Source of the DNA: Rubrobacteraceae bacterium
GTDB taxonomy: Bacteria; Actinomycetota; Rubrobacteria; Rubrobacterales; Rubrobacteraceae
Assembly (NCBI GenBank): GCA_030448125.1
Contig: JAUJNO010000007.1
Coordinates: forward strand, 118,941-182,796
DNA length: 63,856 nucleotides
Direction of reading: 5' to 3'
Under the pieces are notes generated by a model, which saw only the letters and a program-made list of their open reading frames with translations, searched no databases and was not told the origin of the DNA. Positions 7,955 through 16,180 of the stretch are shown here, piece after piece (position 1 is the stretch's first letter; every line of letters begins with the position of its first letter). Position numbers and translations under genes: made by a program.

Positions 7955-9220
7955 GTGAGGAAACGGACGACGAAACCTTTCGCGCCGCCGGCGACCGCGC
8001 CGGAGGGCCGCAGCGCACGAGGCGACTCGAGTGCGCGCGTCCCGGATAAGGCGCGGCTGGAGGCGGAGGACTGCCTCGCGTGGCTGCGGCTCGCGCTCGC
8101 GGCCGGCCTGGTCGCGGGCTTGCTCCTCTCTCCAAACCTCTGGGTATCGACGCGGGCTTACCCGCTGACTCCCCTTTGGGATACGATACCGTCCCTGCCG
8201 TACCCGGCGGATTACGCGCTCTTCGGCCTCTTCGTGGCGCTCGTCGCCGGTGTGGGAGCCGCGCGGGGACGCACAGTGGGATGGCTCGCCGTCGCCGCGC
8301 TGGCCCTGGCCGCGTTCTTCGTCCTGGAGGATGGATCCAGGCTCCAGCCGTGGTTCTATCAGTACTCCTTCATGCTCGCGGCCTGCTGTCTGTACGGACT
8401 GGGCCGGATCGGGGCTCGGGACGCGCTGAACGTTTGCCGCCTGATCGTCGCCGCCACCTACTTCTGGAGCGGTCTCCAGAAAGCCAACGCGAGGTTTTTC
8501 CAAAGCACTTACCCGTGGCTCGTCGAACCCCTGACCGCGCGATTGCCGGACTGGGTGGAATCCACGCTGCTCTCGGGAGCTTACGCCGTGCCCGCGATCG
8601 AGGCGGCGATCGGCCTCGGGCTCCTGACGCGCCGCTTCCGAAAGCCGGCGGCGATCGGCGCCCTCTCGATGCACGCCTTCATCATGCTCTGTATAGGGCC
8701 CCTCGGTCACGACTGGAACGTGGTGGTCTGGCCCTGGAACTTCGCGATGTCCGCCTTCGTCCTGATCCTGTTCTGGAGCCCACCGGACGACCCTACGCCT
8801 TCGACGATCTTGAGCCCCGGCCGCAGCCTCTCGCCCGGCTTTGCCCTTCAGGCGACGGTACTCGTCCTGTTCGCGGTCATGCCGCTCTTCAACTTCTTCG
8901 GGCTTTGGCACTCCTACCTCTCCTCGAGCCTGTACTCCGGCACCAGCAAGCAAGGGTACGTGCTGGAGGGGGACGGCTCGGACTGGCGGAGCACCAGGAT
9001 CGGCGACCTCTCCGAAAAAGAGCTAAACACGCCCGCCTACCCGGAGGATCGCATCTTCAAGAACGTGTTCGCCGAGAGGTGGTGCAAAGAAGGAGGCGAG
9101 GACACCCTTCGACGCGCCCGCTCAGAGTACCCGGAGCCGGTCCTGCGGGTAGACGGGAGGCCCGCGATCTTCAGCGGCGAACGCCTGGCCGAGTTCTATA
9201 ACTGCGACGACGTCCTTTGA
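7955..9220 (+). CDS. Multi-pass membrane protein, DoxX/HTTM-like, function unknown
   Basis: 421 residues from GTG 7955. The frame is open back to ATG 7739, but the extra 72 residues are low in family character and overlap a remnant on the other strand. About eight hydrophobic segments are visible, including RLALAAGLVAGLLLSP, YALFGLFVALVAGVGAA, VIVAATYFWSGLQKAN-like and VLVLFAVMPLFNFFGLW. YFWSGLQKAN followed by an acidic-aromatic GHDWNVVVWPWN loop resembles DoxX/MauE/HTTM membrane proteins. A soluble C-terminal stretch of about 90 residues follows. Substrate and role are unknown. Confidence 0.6.
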   Translation: MRKRTTKPFAPPATAPEGRSARGDSSARVPDKARLEAEDCLAWLRLALAAGLVAGLLLSPNLWVSTRAYPLTPLWDTIPSLPYPADYALFGLFVALVAGVGAARGRTVGWLAVAALALAAFFVLEDGSRLQPWFYQYSFMLAACCLYGLGRIGARDALNVCRLIVAATYFWSGLQKANARFFQSTYPWLVEPLTARLPDWVESTLLSGAYAVPAIEAAIGLGLLTRRFRKPAAIGALSMHAFIMLCIGPLGHDWNVVVWPWNFAMSAFVLILFWSPPDDPTPSTILSPGRSLSPGFALQATVLVLFAVMPLFNFFGLWHSYLSSSLYSGTSKQGYVLEGDGSDWRSTRIGDLSEKELNTPAYPEDRIFKNVFAERWCKEGGEDTLRRARSEYPEPVLRVDGRPAIFSGERLAEFYNCDDVL

Positions 9221-9288
9221 GTACGATGGCAACGGTGAATCCGCGGTCCGGGCCGCGGTTAGCGATTCCTGTCGAGTACGATAACGGT

Positions 9289-11529
9289 CTAGCCAGACCT
9301 TAATATGAGCCGATGTTTGGCGGCGAGCTCGGCCATTTCGCGGCCAAAGACCATCGGGCGGTAGCGGACGTTCAGCCAGAGCCCTATTTGGTCGTCGTAG
9401 TTCGCGCTCGCCGGGTGGCCGGACTGACCCGGCGAGATCATGCTCCATCCCCGTCCCCAGTCGCCCGTGTCCACGACGAACCGGTAGTTGGGCCCCGTGG
9501 TTATGGGGCTGAAGGAGAGTCGCCCCGACTTACCGGATCTCCCGGAGCGGAAGGCGGCGAGCCGCACGGTGTTGGCGTCCCCCCCGAAGGGATACGGGCC
9601 ACGGTTCAAGAGACTGTGCAACGCCCCTATGATCCCCAGGGGGTGCCGTAGCTCCGCTACGTGCAGCACTCCCCAGTTCCAGCCCGCCGGATCGGGGCCA
9701 CAGAACTTTTTTAGGATCTCTACCGCTCCTTCGAGGGCTTCCCGCAAAACCTCTTCGGGCAGGTAGTCGAGCTTTCCGAGGAGCTCTGAAATGAGGTTCG
9801 TAAGGTAGGACTCGGCTCCGGTGGGGAGGGGAGAGTCGACGCGGTCTAAGTTACCCGCTATGCGTTGGAGGAGAATTTCGAGCGTGACACGAGACACCGC
9901 GCCGGGCCGGCTCTCTGCTACGAGGTGCCCGTCCCAGGCCGCAAGCTCCCGCGGCAAGCCGCTGGGTACTTTGGGCGGGGTAACGAGCTTCGCCAGCCTC
10001 CCGGCGAGCGCGTGGGCCGGGGCGCAGTAGAGGTCGCCTTGGATGACGCGGAAGGTCTGCAAAGTGTGCCGGGGTGTGGACCGGAGGAGCTCTTCGATCC
10101 GGTCCTTCCGGTAGCCGGGGAGGTAAGCGCCGGGGATGGAGACGGAACCTGCTTCGGGAGCCTCGTTGGCGGAGGCGACGTAACCTTCCTCGGGGTCGAA
10201 GGCGCTGGGCAACTCCTCGAACGGCACGAAGCCGTCCCATTCGTGCTCGCCGTCCCACCCGGGGACGGGGCGTTCGCCCCGGTGGTTCTTCCTCACGGGG
10301 ACGGGGCCGGCCAGAGCCTTGCCGACGACGCCCGTCCGGTCGGCGTAGACGAAGTTCTGGCTCGGGGCCGTCCAGCCACGCAGGGCGTCGAGGAACTCCT
10401 CCTGGTTGCGCGCCCGGTTGACGGCGAGCCCCGCCCCGACGAGCCTGGCGGGCTCGGGAGCAGCCCAGCGGAGCGCCAGGTCTCCGTCGCCGCCCAGGAC
10501 GTCGCTGATTATGGGGCCGTGTAGCGTGGTCCTGACCCTTTGCACGACCGGCTCGCGGCGGCCGCGAACCGGTATCTCCTCCTCCCTGACCGCTGCCTCG
10601 CGCCACCCGCCCGCGTACTCGTAGGAGCGCGTGTCCTCTTCCGCGAAGCGTTCGACGTACAGGTCTTGCACGTCGGTCAGGGCGGCGGTGACGCTCCAGG
10701 CGATCTCCTCGTTGTGCCCGATCACCACCCCCGGCGTCCCAGGCAGCGAGGCTCCGACCACGTTGTAGGGGCCGCCGTAGAGCCCGACCTCGTACCAGAG
10801 GCAGGGTATGCCCAACGCGAGGTGCGGGTCCCCGGCGAGGAGCGCCGAACCGGAGGCGCTCCGCCCGGGCGCCACGGCCCACGCATTCGAACCCGCGCCC
10901 GGGCCAGGGCCGGGGTCTGCGTGTACGCGAAGACCATTCCCGTACTCCTCCCCGGCGGTCCCGTTCAGGAGATCCGACTCCCAGCTGGCGGAGAGGCTCC
11001 AGGCCATGATCACGGACCAGGCGGCCGTATCTGCCGGCGACCACGGCTCCGGGTGGTGGCGCAGGAGGAGAAACTCGGGGGGACGAGGTTCGGCGGTGAG
11101 ACAGGCGTTTACCCCAGCGGAGTAGGCTTCGAGGGCCTTGTGTGTCTCCGGCGGAGAGTCCTTCTCGGCGGAGGCGGCGATCCTGCCGAAGCCCACCGTG
11201 CGGGAGAGGCGGTCGAGCTCGAGGGCGCTCTCGCCGATGAGCTCCGAGAGACGCCCGTGCCCGGCGCGGCGCCCGAGCTCCATCTGGAAGAAGCGGTCCT
11301 GGGCGTGGAGGTAGCCCTGGGCGAAGAGCAGATCCCGCTCGTTCCCGGCGAAGACCTGCGGTACCCCGAAACGGTCCCGCAACACCTCGACCGGCCCGTC
11401 GAGCCCCGAAAGCTCCACCACGCCCTCCAACCTCGGCAACGACCGGCGCGAGAGATTCCGCAAGAGCGGTCGCGCCGCCCGACCGAGGGCACCGTTCAAC
11501 GCTTCGCCTAAAGGCCGCGGGAGGCTCAT
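9289..11529 (-). CDS. Penicillin acylase family Ntn-hydrolase
   Basis: About 746 residues, typical of precursors that self-cleave into alpha and beta chains. The N-terminal alpha region contains DRFGVPQVFAGNERDLLFAQG. Self-processing is expected before the Ser of GSNAWAVAPGRSASG, near residue 214, which becomes the catalytic N-terminus. ALLAGDPHLAL and the C-terminal GQSGHPASANYDDQ are family landmarks. These enzymes cleave amide bonds, including acyl-homoserine lactones and beta-lactam side chains; the substrate here is not predictable. No signal peptide is obvious. ATG 11529 was chosen over TTG 11535; TAAACT upstream may be its -10. Confidence 0.88.
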   Translation of the reverse strand: MSLPRPLGEALNGALGRAARPLLRNLSRRSLPRLEGVVELSGLDGPVEVLRDRFGVPQVFAGNERDLLFAQGYLHAQDRFFQMELGRRAGHGRLSELIGESALELDRLSRTVGFGRIAASAEKDSPPETHKALEAYSAGVNACLTAEPRPPEFLLLRHHPEPWSPADTAAWSVIMAWSLSASWESDLLNGTAGEEYGNGLRVHADPGPGPGAGSNAWAVAPGRSASGSALLAGDPHLALGIPCLWYEVGLYGGPYNVVGASLPGTPGVVIGHNEEIAWSVTAALTDVQDLYVERFAEEDTRSYEYAGGWREAAVREEEIPVRGRREPVVQRVRTTLHGPIISDVLGGDGDLALRWAAPEPARLVGAGLAVNRARNQEEFLDALRGWTAPSQNFVYADRTGVVGKALAGPVPVRKNHRGERPVPGWDGEHEWDGFVPFEELPSAFDPEEGYVASANEAPEAGSVSIPGAYLPGYRKDRIEELLRSTPRHTLQTFRVIQGDLYCAPAHALAGRLAKLVTPPKVPSGLPRELAAWDGHLVAESRPGAVSRVTLEILLQRIAGNLDRVDSPLPTGAESYLTNLISELLGKLDYLPEEVLREALEGAVEILKKFCGPDPAGWNWGVLHVAELRHPLGIIGALHSLLNRGPYPFGGDANTVRLAAFRSGRSGKSGRLSFSPITTGPNYRFVVDTGDWGRGWSMISPGQSGHPASANYDDQIGLWLNVRYRPMVFGREMAELAAKHRLILRSG

Positions 11530-11616
11530 AACCAACGGAGTTTAGCAGCGGCGGATGCCCCCTGATACCATTGCACGGCGGCCGGCGCGGCGGCTTTTTT
11601 CGGGCTCGAAACGAGG

Positions 11617-12453
11617 GTGTGCTTGGACACGAAGAGGCGGGAACAAGATATCGGGGCGTTGACGTCCGGGGCCATGGTCGGCCCCTGGGAGTGGGTGCGG
11701 GGAAAGATACCGGCCGGCACGCGGGTCTTCGACGCCCATGCCCACGTCGGCGTGGACGTCGACGGCCGTGCGATGACTGCCACCGGGATGAAGGCCCGGA
11801 TGGAGGCCGCGGACGTCCACGGGAGCATCATCTTCCCCCTCAACGACCCTAACGCCCGCGACGACTACTCGGGACCGAACGACGTAGTGTGGGCGGCCTA
11901 CGAAGAGTACCCCGACGCCTTCGTTCCTTTCTTCCGCCTGAACCCGCACAAGAGCTACGAGGTGGAGTTCGAGCGGTGCGTGGAGCGTGGCTTCTGGGGG
12001 CTAAAGCTCCATCCCGTTTCGCAGGAGTTCGAGCTCGACGACGAGCGGGTCGTCCGGCTCTTCGAGATGGCCGCGGAGGCTGATCTTCCGGTGCTCGTAC
12101 ACGCCGGCTTCGCGATGCGGAGGATCGTCGAGCCCCTCTTGCCGACGGTCGAGCGGCTCCCCGATCTGCGCCTGATCCTGGGGCACTCCGCGATGGTCGA
12201 GCTGCTGGCCGCGACGCGTGCCTTCGAGGGCCACCCGAACGTACTCTTCGAAACCTCCGTCGTCAAGGCGCAGGACCTCTACGTGCTCTTCTGCTCCCTG
12301 GACCCCGCGCGCATCTGCTACGGCTCGGACATCCCCTACGGCGACCTGCCCTCCACCCTGCACACTACCCTGGGCGCCGCCGACGCCGCGGGCCTCTCCG
12401 AAGAGGATTTGGCCGGCGTTCTCTCCAGCAACATCCGGCGGTGGTTCCCGTGA
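11617..12453 (+). CDS. Amidohydrolase (amidohydrolase_2/TIM-barrel metallohydrolase)
   Basis: 278 residues. The metal-binding HxH is in VFDAHAHVGVD near residue 38. GLKLHPVSQEF supplies a barrel histidine, and VLVHAGF, LILGHSAMVEL and YGSDIPYGD provide the remaining His, His and Asp positions of the amidohydrolase_2 fold. Members hydrolyse or decarboxylate small cyclic and aromatic substrates. GTG 11617 is the first start; ATG 11674 would trim 19 residues. Its stop overlaps the next start (TGATG), and an asparaginase follows, so the three genes form an operon around amide hydrolysis (inference). Confidence 0.75.
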   Translation: MCLDTKRREQDIGALTSGAMVGPWEWVRGKIPAGTRVFDAHAHVGVDVDGRAMTATGMKARMEAADVHGSIIFPLNDPNARDDYSGPNDVVWAAYEEYPDAFVPFFRLNPHKSYEVEFERCVERGFWGLKLHPVSQEFELDDERVVRLFEMAAEADLPVLVHAGFAMRRIVEPLLPTVERLPDLRLILGHSAMVELLAATRAFEGHPNVLFETSVVKAQDLYVLFCSLDPARICYGSDIPYGDLPSTLHTTLGAADAAGLSEEDLAGVLSSNIRRWFP

Positions 12454-12809
12454 TGGGAGAGCCCGCGAAGGGCGAGTACGCGAAGGGCGAGTACGCGCCG
12501 GGGAAGGTTCCGGTAGGGCTCAGGGTCGGGCATCTCCTGCGGATAAACAGCTACCTGGACTACGCGATCCTCTCGATGTGGGCTGGGAGGCGCGCCGGGG
12601 TCGTAATGGGCATGGCCGAGGCGAGTGTGCGTGGAGCCGGTCCCGGCGGCCCGCACGGACCCGACGAGGAGATCCTCGCCAGGTTACGGGACCTCATCGG
12701 GGAGGCGCGCGAGTACTACGCGACGGACGACTTCCCGGCGGCGATGGCCCGGATGCGCGTCGCCCAGGACCTCGTCGTCCTGCACGCCATCCGCCTCTCC
12801 GGGGAGTAG
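12453..12809 (+). CDS. Conserved-looking small helical protein, unknown function
   Basis: 118 residues from ATG 12453, overlapping the amidohydrolase stop. After a basic/acidic N-terminal repeat (AKGEYAKGEYA, a 15-bp tandem duplication at 12465-12494), the rest is helical: LRVGHLLRINSYLDYAILSMWAG and DLIGEAREYYATDDFPAAMARMR. No catalytic motif or membrane segment is evident. Translational coupling at both ends (asparaginase starts 6 bp after the stop) suggests it acts with its neighbours, possibly as a subunit. Family not recognised. Confidence 0.6.
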   Translation: MGEPAKGEYAKGEYAPGKVPVGLRVGHLLRINSYLDYAILSMWAGRRAGVVMGMAEASVRGAGPGGPHGPDEEILARLRDLIGEAREYYATDDFPAAMARMRVAQDLVVLHAIRLSGE

Positions 12810-12814
12810 GCTCT

Positions 12815-13915
12815 TTGGGGCTCCATCCCCCCGCCGAACCTGAACACGCCGCGACCCCCGACGCTCCGTTCGACGCGCCCGTCGCCGCCGTGTGGCGCGG
12901 GGACCTCGTCGAGAGCGTCCACCGCGGCCGCTACGTCGTCCGCGACGCGCGGGGAGAGACGTTGGACTCTTTAGGAGATCCCGCAGGCTACGTCTACCTG
13001 CGGTCCTCGGCAAAGCCCTTCCAGGCGCTACCGCTCGTCTTCTCCGGGGCGGCGGACGCCTTCGGGCTCACGAGCGAGGAACTCGCCGTCGCCTGCGCTT
13101 CCCACAGTGCCGAACCCCGTCATCTCGCCGCGGTGCGCTCGATCCTGCGCAAAGCGGGCCTCTCGGAGGATGACCTCCAGAGCGGCACGCATCCGCCGAT
13201 GCATGTTCCCACGGCCACGCGCCTGGCCCGCAACGACGAGCAGCCCCGTCCCATCCACGGAAACTGCTCGGGCAAGCACGCCGGGATGCTAGCCGTGTGC
13301 GCCCACGCCGGATGGGACCCGGCCGGGTACCGCGACGCCGAAGGCTCGCTCCAGAAGCTCGTGCGGCGCACCGTGGCGAAGCTCTGCGGGCTCGAGCCCG
13401 AGGAGGTGCGGCTCGCCGGGGACGGCTGCGGCGTCCCGGTTTTCGCGCTTCCGCTCCAGAATTTAGCTCTGGGCTTCGCCCGCCTCGCCGCGGGAGGCGT
13501 CGCAGGAGGCGCCGGAGGCTTCCCCGAGGATCTCCTGGAGGCCGTGGTGCGAGTCCGGGACGCGATGCGCGCGTACCCGGGCATGGTCGCGGGGACGGGT
13601 CGCTTCGATACCAGGATCATGGAGGCTACGGACCTCGTCGCCAAGAGCGGGGCAGAGGGCGTCTTCGCCGCCGCCGGGGTCGCGGAGCACGCGTCCTGGG
13701 GCCTCGCGCTCAAGATCTCCGACGGCGCCGGTCGGGCCGTAGCACCGGCGGTCAGCGCCGTCCTCGCCGAGAGGGGCGTGCGAGCCCCGGAGGAGATGAA
13801 GACCCAGGTGGTTACGGATCTGCACGGCGAGAAGGTCGGCAAGGTCGCACCTCTGGTACACGAAAACCTTCGAGACCGGCCCCGGCTGAAAGAATCTCCA
13901 GGGGAGCCGGAGTAA
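12815..13915 (+). CDS. L-asparaginase II (AnsA/Rhizobium-type, PF06089-like)
   Basis: 366 residues from TTG 12815, which follows a GGGGAG site at 12801. Conserved blocks of thermolabile 'asparaginase II' proteins are present: YLRSSAKPFQALPL near residue 62, ACASHSAEPRHL near 92, HGNCSGKHAGMLAVC near 147, AGDGCGVPVFALPL near 205 and ATDLVAKSGAEGVFAA near 272. The family converts asparagine to aspartate and ammonia and is unrelated to E. coli AnsB. The frame is open upstream only because it shadows the amidohydrolase. Confidence 0.85.
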   Translation: MGLHPPAEPEHAATPDAPFDAPVAAVWRGDLVESVHRGRYVVRDARGETLDSLGDPAGYVYLRSSAKPFQALPLVFSGAADAFGLTSEELAVACASHSAEPRHLAAVRSILRKAGLSEDDLQSGTHPPMHVPTATRLARNDEQPRPIHGNCSGKHAGMLAVCAHAGWDPAGYRDAEGSLQKLVRRTVAKLCGLEPEEVRLAGDGCGVPVFALPLQNLALGFARLAAGGVAGGAGGFPEDLLEAVVRVRDAMRAYPGMVAGTGRFDTRIMEATDLVAKSGAEGVFAAAGVAEHASWGLALKISDGAGRAVAPAVSAVLAERGVRAPEEMKTQVVTDLHGEKVGKVAPLVHENLRDRPRLKESPGEPE

Positions 13916-13935
13916 TCCGGGTCGCCAGAGGCAAA

Positions 13936-13961
13936 GAGCCTACCCCTGGCGGGGTAGGCTC
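13936..13961 (+). terminator. Hairpin terminator after asparaginase
   Basis: GAGCCTACCCC (13936-13946) pairs perfectly with GGGGTAGGCTC (13951-13961) around TGGC. No T tract follows. It lies 20 bp after the asparaginase stop and before the next small gene. Confidence 0.55.
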
Positions 13962-13983
13962 CGGGAGTACAATCACCTTATAG

Positions 13984-14139
13984 ATGGGTGCCGGAAAACA
14001 TATCGAGCTCGACCGGCAGAGGGTTACGATGCTACCCTGTACCGCGCTACGGGACGGGATAGTGGAGGCGAGTTTCGTGGACTTCGAGATGGTCTCTATC
14101 CCTGGCGAGGGAACCTACTTCGTCTGCAATCCCCAGTGA
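13984..14139 (+). CDS. 51-residue small protein coupled to VTT membrane gene
   Basis: ATG 13984 to TGA 14137-14139 encodes 51 residues beginning MGAGKHIELDRQRVTMLP and ending VSIPGEGTYFVCNPQ, with alternating hydrophobic residues suggesting a small beta-rich fold and two cysteines. Its TGA overlaps the GTG start of the VTT gene (GTGA), a translational-coupling arrangement. Codon usage is G/C-rich at third positions like its neighbours. Family not recognised; size and coupling are the main support. Confidence 0.5.
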   Translation: MGAGKHIELDRQRVTMLPCTALRDGIVEASFVDFEMVSIPGEGTYFVCNPQ

Positions 14140-14870
14140 GCGAGATGCCGGACATCGGAAAGGAGCACGGGGAGAGCCGCGGGAGAAGCGTCGCGCGCTG
14201 GCTCCGGCCTGCCGTCACCGTGCTGCTGCTCGGGGCTCTGGGGTCGGCTTACCTGTTCTCCGGCACGTTTCGCGGCGAGGTGAATCGGGCTTCCGGCGTG
14301 CTCATGAGCGGGGATGCTTCGGCTCTCAGGGACTACATACTCTCGTATGGCGCCTGGGCGCCGGTGGTCTCGACGGCCTTGATGGTGTTGCAGGCCCTGG
14401 CCGCGTTCGTGCCTTCTTTTCTCCTGGGCTTCGCCAACGGGCTCGCCTTCGGGCCTCTCTGGGGTGGGCTGTTGAGCATCGTGAGCGCCGCGCTCGCGGC
14501 GGCCATCTCTTTCGGGATCGCGCGCGCCGTGGGCCGGACGCCGGTCGAGGTCCTGGTGGGCAAGCGGAGCCTCGGGACCGCCGACCGTTGGTTCGCGCGG
14601 TACGGGGCGTACGCGGTTCTGGCCGCCCGGCTTATACCCGTGGTCTCCTTCGACGCCATCTCCTACGCCGCCGGGCTCACGAGGATGGGGTTCTGGCGCT
14701 TTCTACTCGCCACCACCGCGGGCATGACGCCCGCCAGCTTTGTCTACGCCTACATCGGGGACCGCGCACCCGGCGACGCCAACCTGTTCCTCGCCGCCTT
14801 CGGCGCCTTCGTGGCCGGTGCGGTGGTCTTCGCCGTGATACAGCGGCGACGCCGGGGGAAGCCGGTCTGA
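14136..14870 (+). CDS. TVP38/TMEM64 (VTT domain) membrane protein
   Basis: 244 residues. A soluble basic N-terminus leads to a first membrane segment (VTVLLLGALGSAYLFSG), then the VTT/SNARE-associated core: FVPSFLLGFANGLAFGPLWG (residues 89-108), ISFGIARAVGRT, and RLIPVVSFDAISYAAGLTRM near 168. A C-terminal hydrophobic segment ends in RRRRGK. Bacterial VTT proteins are linked to lipid scrambling or transport. GTG 14136 overlaps the small-gene stop. Confidence 0.85.
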   Translation: MSEMPDIGKEHGESRGRSVARWLRPAVTVLLLGALGSAYLFSGTFRGEVNRASGVLMSGDASALRDYILSYGAWAPVVSTALMVLQALAAFVPSFLLGFANGLAFGPLWGGLLSIVSAALAAAISFGIARAVGRTPVEVLVGKRSLGTADRWFARYGAYAVLAARLIPVVSFDAISYAAGLTRMGFWRFLLATTAGMTPASFVYAYIGDRAPGDANLFLAAFGAFVAGAVVFAVIQRRRRGKPV

Positions 14871-14885
14871 AAGCACGACAGCGTT

Positions 14886-15230
14886 TTAGCCTGTTAGTTT
14901 CCGATGGAGCTCGGCCAGCAGCTCGTCGAGGTTGCGCCGGTTCTGGCCGAGGTCCCACATGGCAATGCGGGAGGCGCTCCGGAACTCGGCCTGGGTGTTC
15001 GTGTGCGCGCCGGAGGGGCTTGGGGTCAGGCGGACCGTTACGTCGTCCGTGAGGCCGGGGACGCGGGTCTTGCGCGACGCCCGAACCTCCGTCTCCGACG
15101 AGCCCGTGAGCGTCCATCCGGGCAGCTCCCGGACGGCCTCCTCGACGGCGCGGGCGAGCTTCTCCGCCCCCACGGGGTAGGTGCGGGCCGTGCTCGCGGA
15201 ACTCAGGCTCTTCAGGTTAGGGAGTTCCAT
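14886..15230 (-). CDS. DUF1499 family protein
   Basis: 114 residues matching the DUF1499 pattern: a helix with AVEEAVRELPGWTL, a strand pair VPGLTDDVTVRL, and the signature FRSASRIAMWDLGQNRRN near residue 85. Function of the family is unknown. The start region carries a 13-bp tandem duplication (15227-15252): TACAAT at 15253-15258 is six bases from the first GTGATG copy, but only the second copy, ATG 15230, is in frame. The duplication therefore seems to have displaced an originally leaderless start. Confidence 0.7.
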   Translation of the reverse strand: MELPNLKSLSSASTARTYPVGAEKLARAVEEAVRELPGWTLTGSSETEVRASRKTRVPGLTDDVTVRLTPSPSGAHTNTQAEFRSASRIAMWDLGQNRRNLDELLAELHRKLTG

Positions 15231-15252
15231 CACGCCCCTCCATCACGCCCCT

Positions 15253-15258
15253 ATTGTA
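15253..15258 (-). promoter_or_regulatory. TACAAT -10 box for DUF1499 gene
   Basis: TACAAT on the minus strand is separated by six bases (AGGGGC) from the outer GTG of the duplicated start region. Confidence 0.45.
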
Positions 15259-15319
15259 GACGTCTTGACCGGGTGGGGAGAGATGCGGACCGGTGGTAGA
15301 TGACCGGCCGGCCAGCTGG

Positions 15320-15331
15320 TAGCTTTAGGCC
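15320..15331 (+). promoter_or_regulatory. Leaderless -10 box for aat
   Basis: TAGCTT (15320-15325) followed by six bases and GTG 15332. No ribosome site precedes the start. Confidence 0.35.
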
Positions 15332-15904
15332 GTGAGGCTGAACCTGGAGATACTCGAGTCTTGCTACCGCGCCGGGGCCTTCCCGATGGCCGACCGGTAC
15401 GGGGGGATCCAGTTCTACCGCTCGGACCCCCGGGCGGTGCTGGAGCTCGGCTCGCTGCGCGTCTCGAAGTCTCTCGCGCGCGTCGTTCGCAAGGGCGTCT
15501 ACGAGGTGCGAATAGACCGGGACTTCGAGGGCGTCATCCGGGCCTGCTCGCGGCGGCCGGAGACCTGGATCAGCGAGGAGATAATAAGGGGCTTCGTGGC
15601 GCTCCACGAAAGGGGCAAGGCGCACAGCGTCGAGGCGTACCGGGGAGACGAGCTCGTAGGCGGCCTCTACGGCGTCACTTTGGGCGGGGCGTTCATGGGG
15701 GAGTCGATGTTCGCCCGGATGCGCGACGCCTCGAAGGTCTGCTTCGTGTACCTCGTCGAACGCCTCGAAGAGCGGGGATACGTCCTGCTCGACTGCCAGA
15801 TCCAGAACGACCACCTCGCGTCTTTGGGCGTCGTCGAGATCCCCGAACGCGAGTATCTGAAGAGGCTCGGAGAAGCCCTAAAGCTTCCGCGTAGCTTCGT
15901 TTAG
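15332..15904 (+). CDS. aat: Leucyl/phenylalanyl-tRNA--protein transferase
   Basis: 190 residues, close to the normal Aat size. AYRAGAFPMAD-like sequence (YRAGAFPMADRYGGIQFYRS) opens the protein, followed by ETWISEEIIRGF, GGLYGVTLGGAFMGESMF near residue 108 and a C-terminal DCQIQNDHLASLG. Aat transfers Leu or Phe from tRNA to N-terminal Lys/Arg, marking proteins for ClpS/ClpAP degradation (the N-degron pathway). GTG 15332 starts with no ribosome site, consistent with a leaderless mRNA. Confidence 0.92.
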   Translation: MRLNLEILESCYRAGAFPMADRYGGIQFYRSDPRAVLELGSLRVSKSLARVVRKGVYEVRIDRDFEGVIRACSRRPETWISEEIIRGFVALHERGKAHSVEAYRGDELVGGLYGVTLGGAFMGESMFARMRDASKVCFVYLVERLEERGYVLLDCQIQNDHLASLGVVEIPEREYLKRLGEALKLPRSFV

Positions 15905-16180
15905 GTGGCCGGCTCTCCATCCTCGGACAAAGAAAGTAATACCGATCCAGCTCACTAGTGGCACAATAAAGCCAGGCTAAGGACCGATTTGGTGGGTGGA
16001 GGCTGTCGATGCGTTATGACCTTAACGATACGGATTGGTATGCTCCGCCAATAGGCGAGTAGCGTATGTGTCACTGTTGAATCCCTGAGAAAGTATGAAA
16101 AGTTTTTGCCGTTCGTGCCGATAATAGTTGCGGTGTTTTAAAGCAAAGAAGCGCGGATCTTCCAACCGGGCTGCGGCTCG
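15905..16180. other. Intergenic region without recognised gene
   Basis: This 276-bp gap is clearly richer in A+T than its surroundings. I see no convincing open frame, tRNA or hairpin terminator. It may hold the promoter of the following sugar dehydrogenase gene. Confidence 0.4.
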
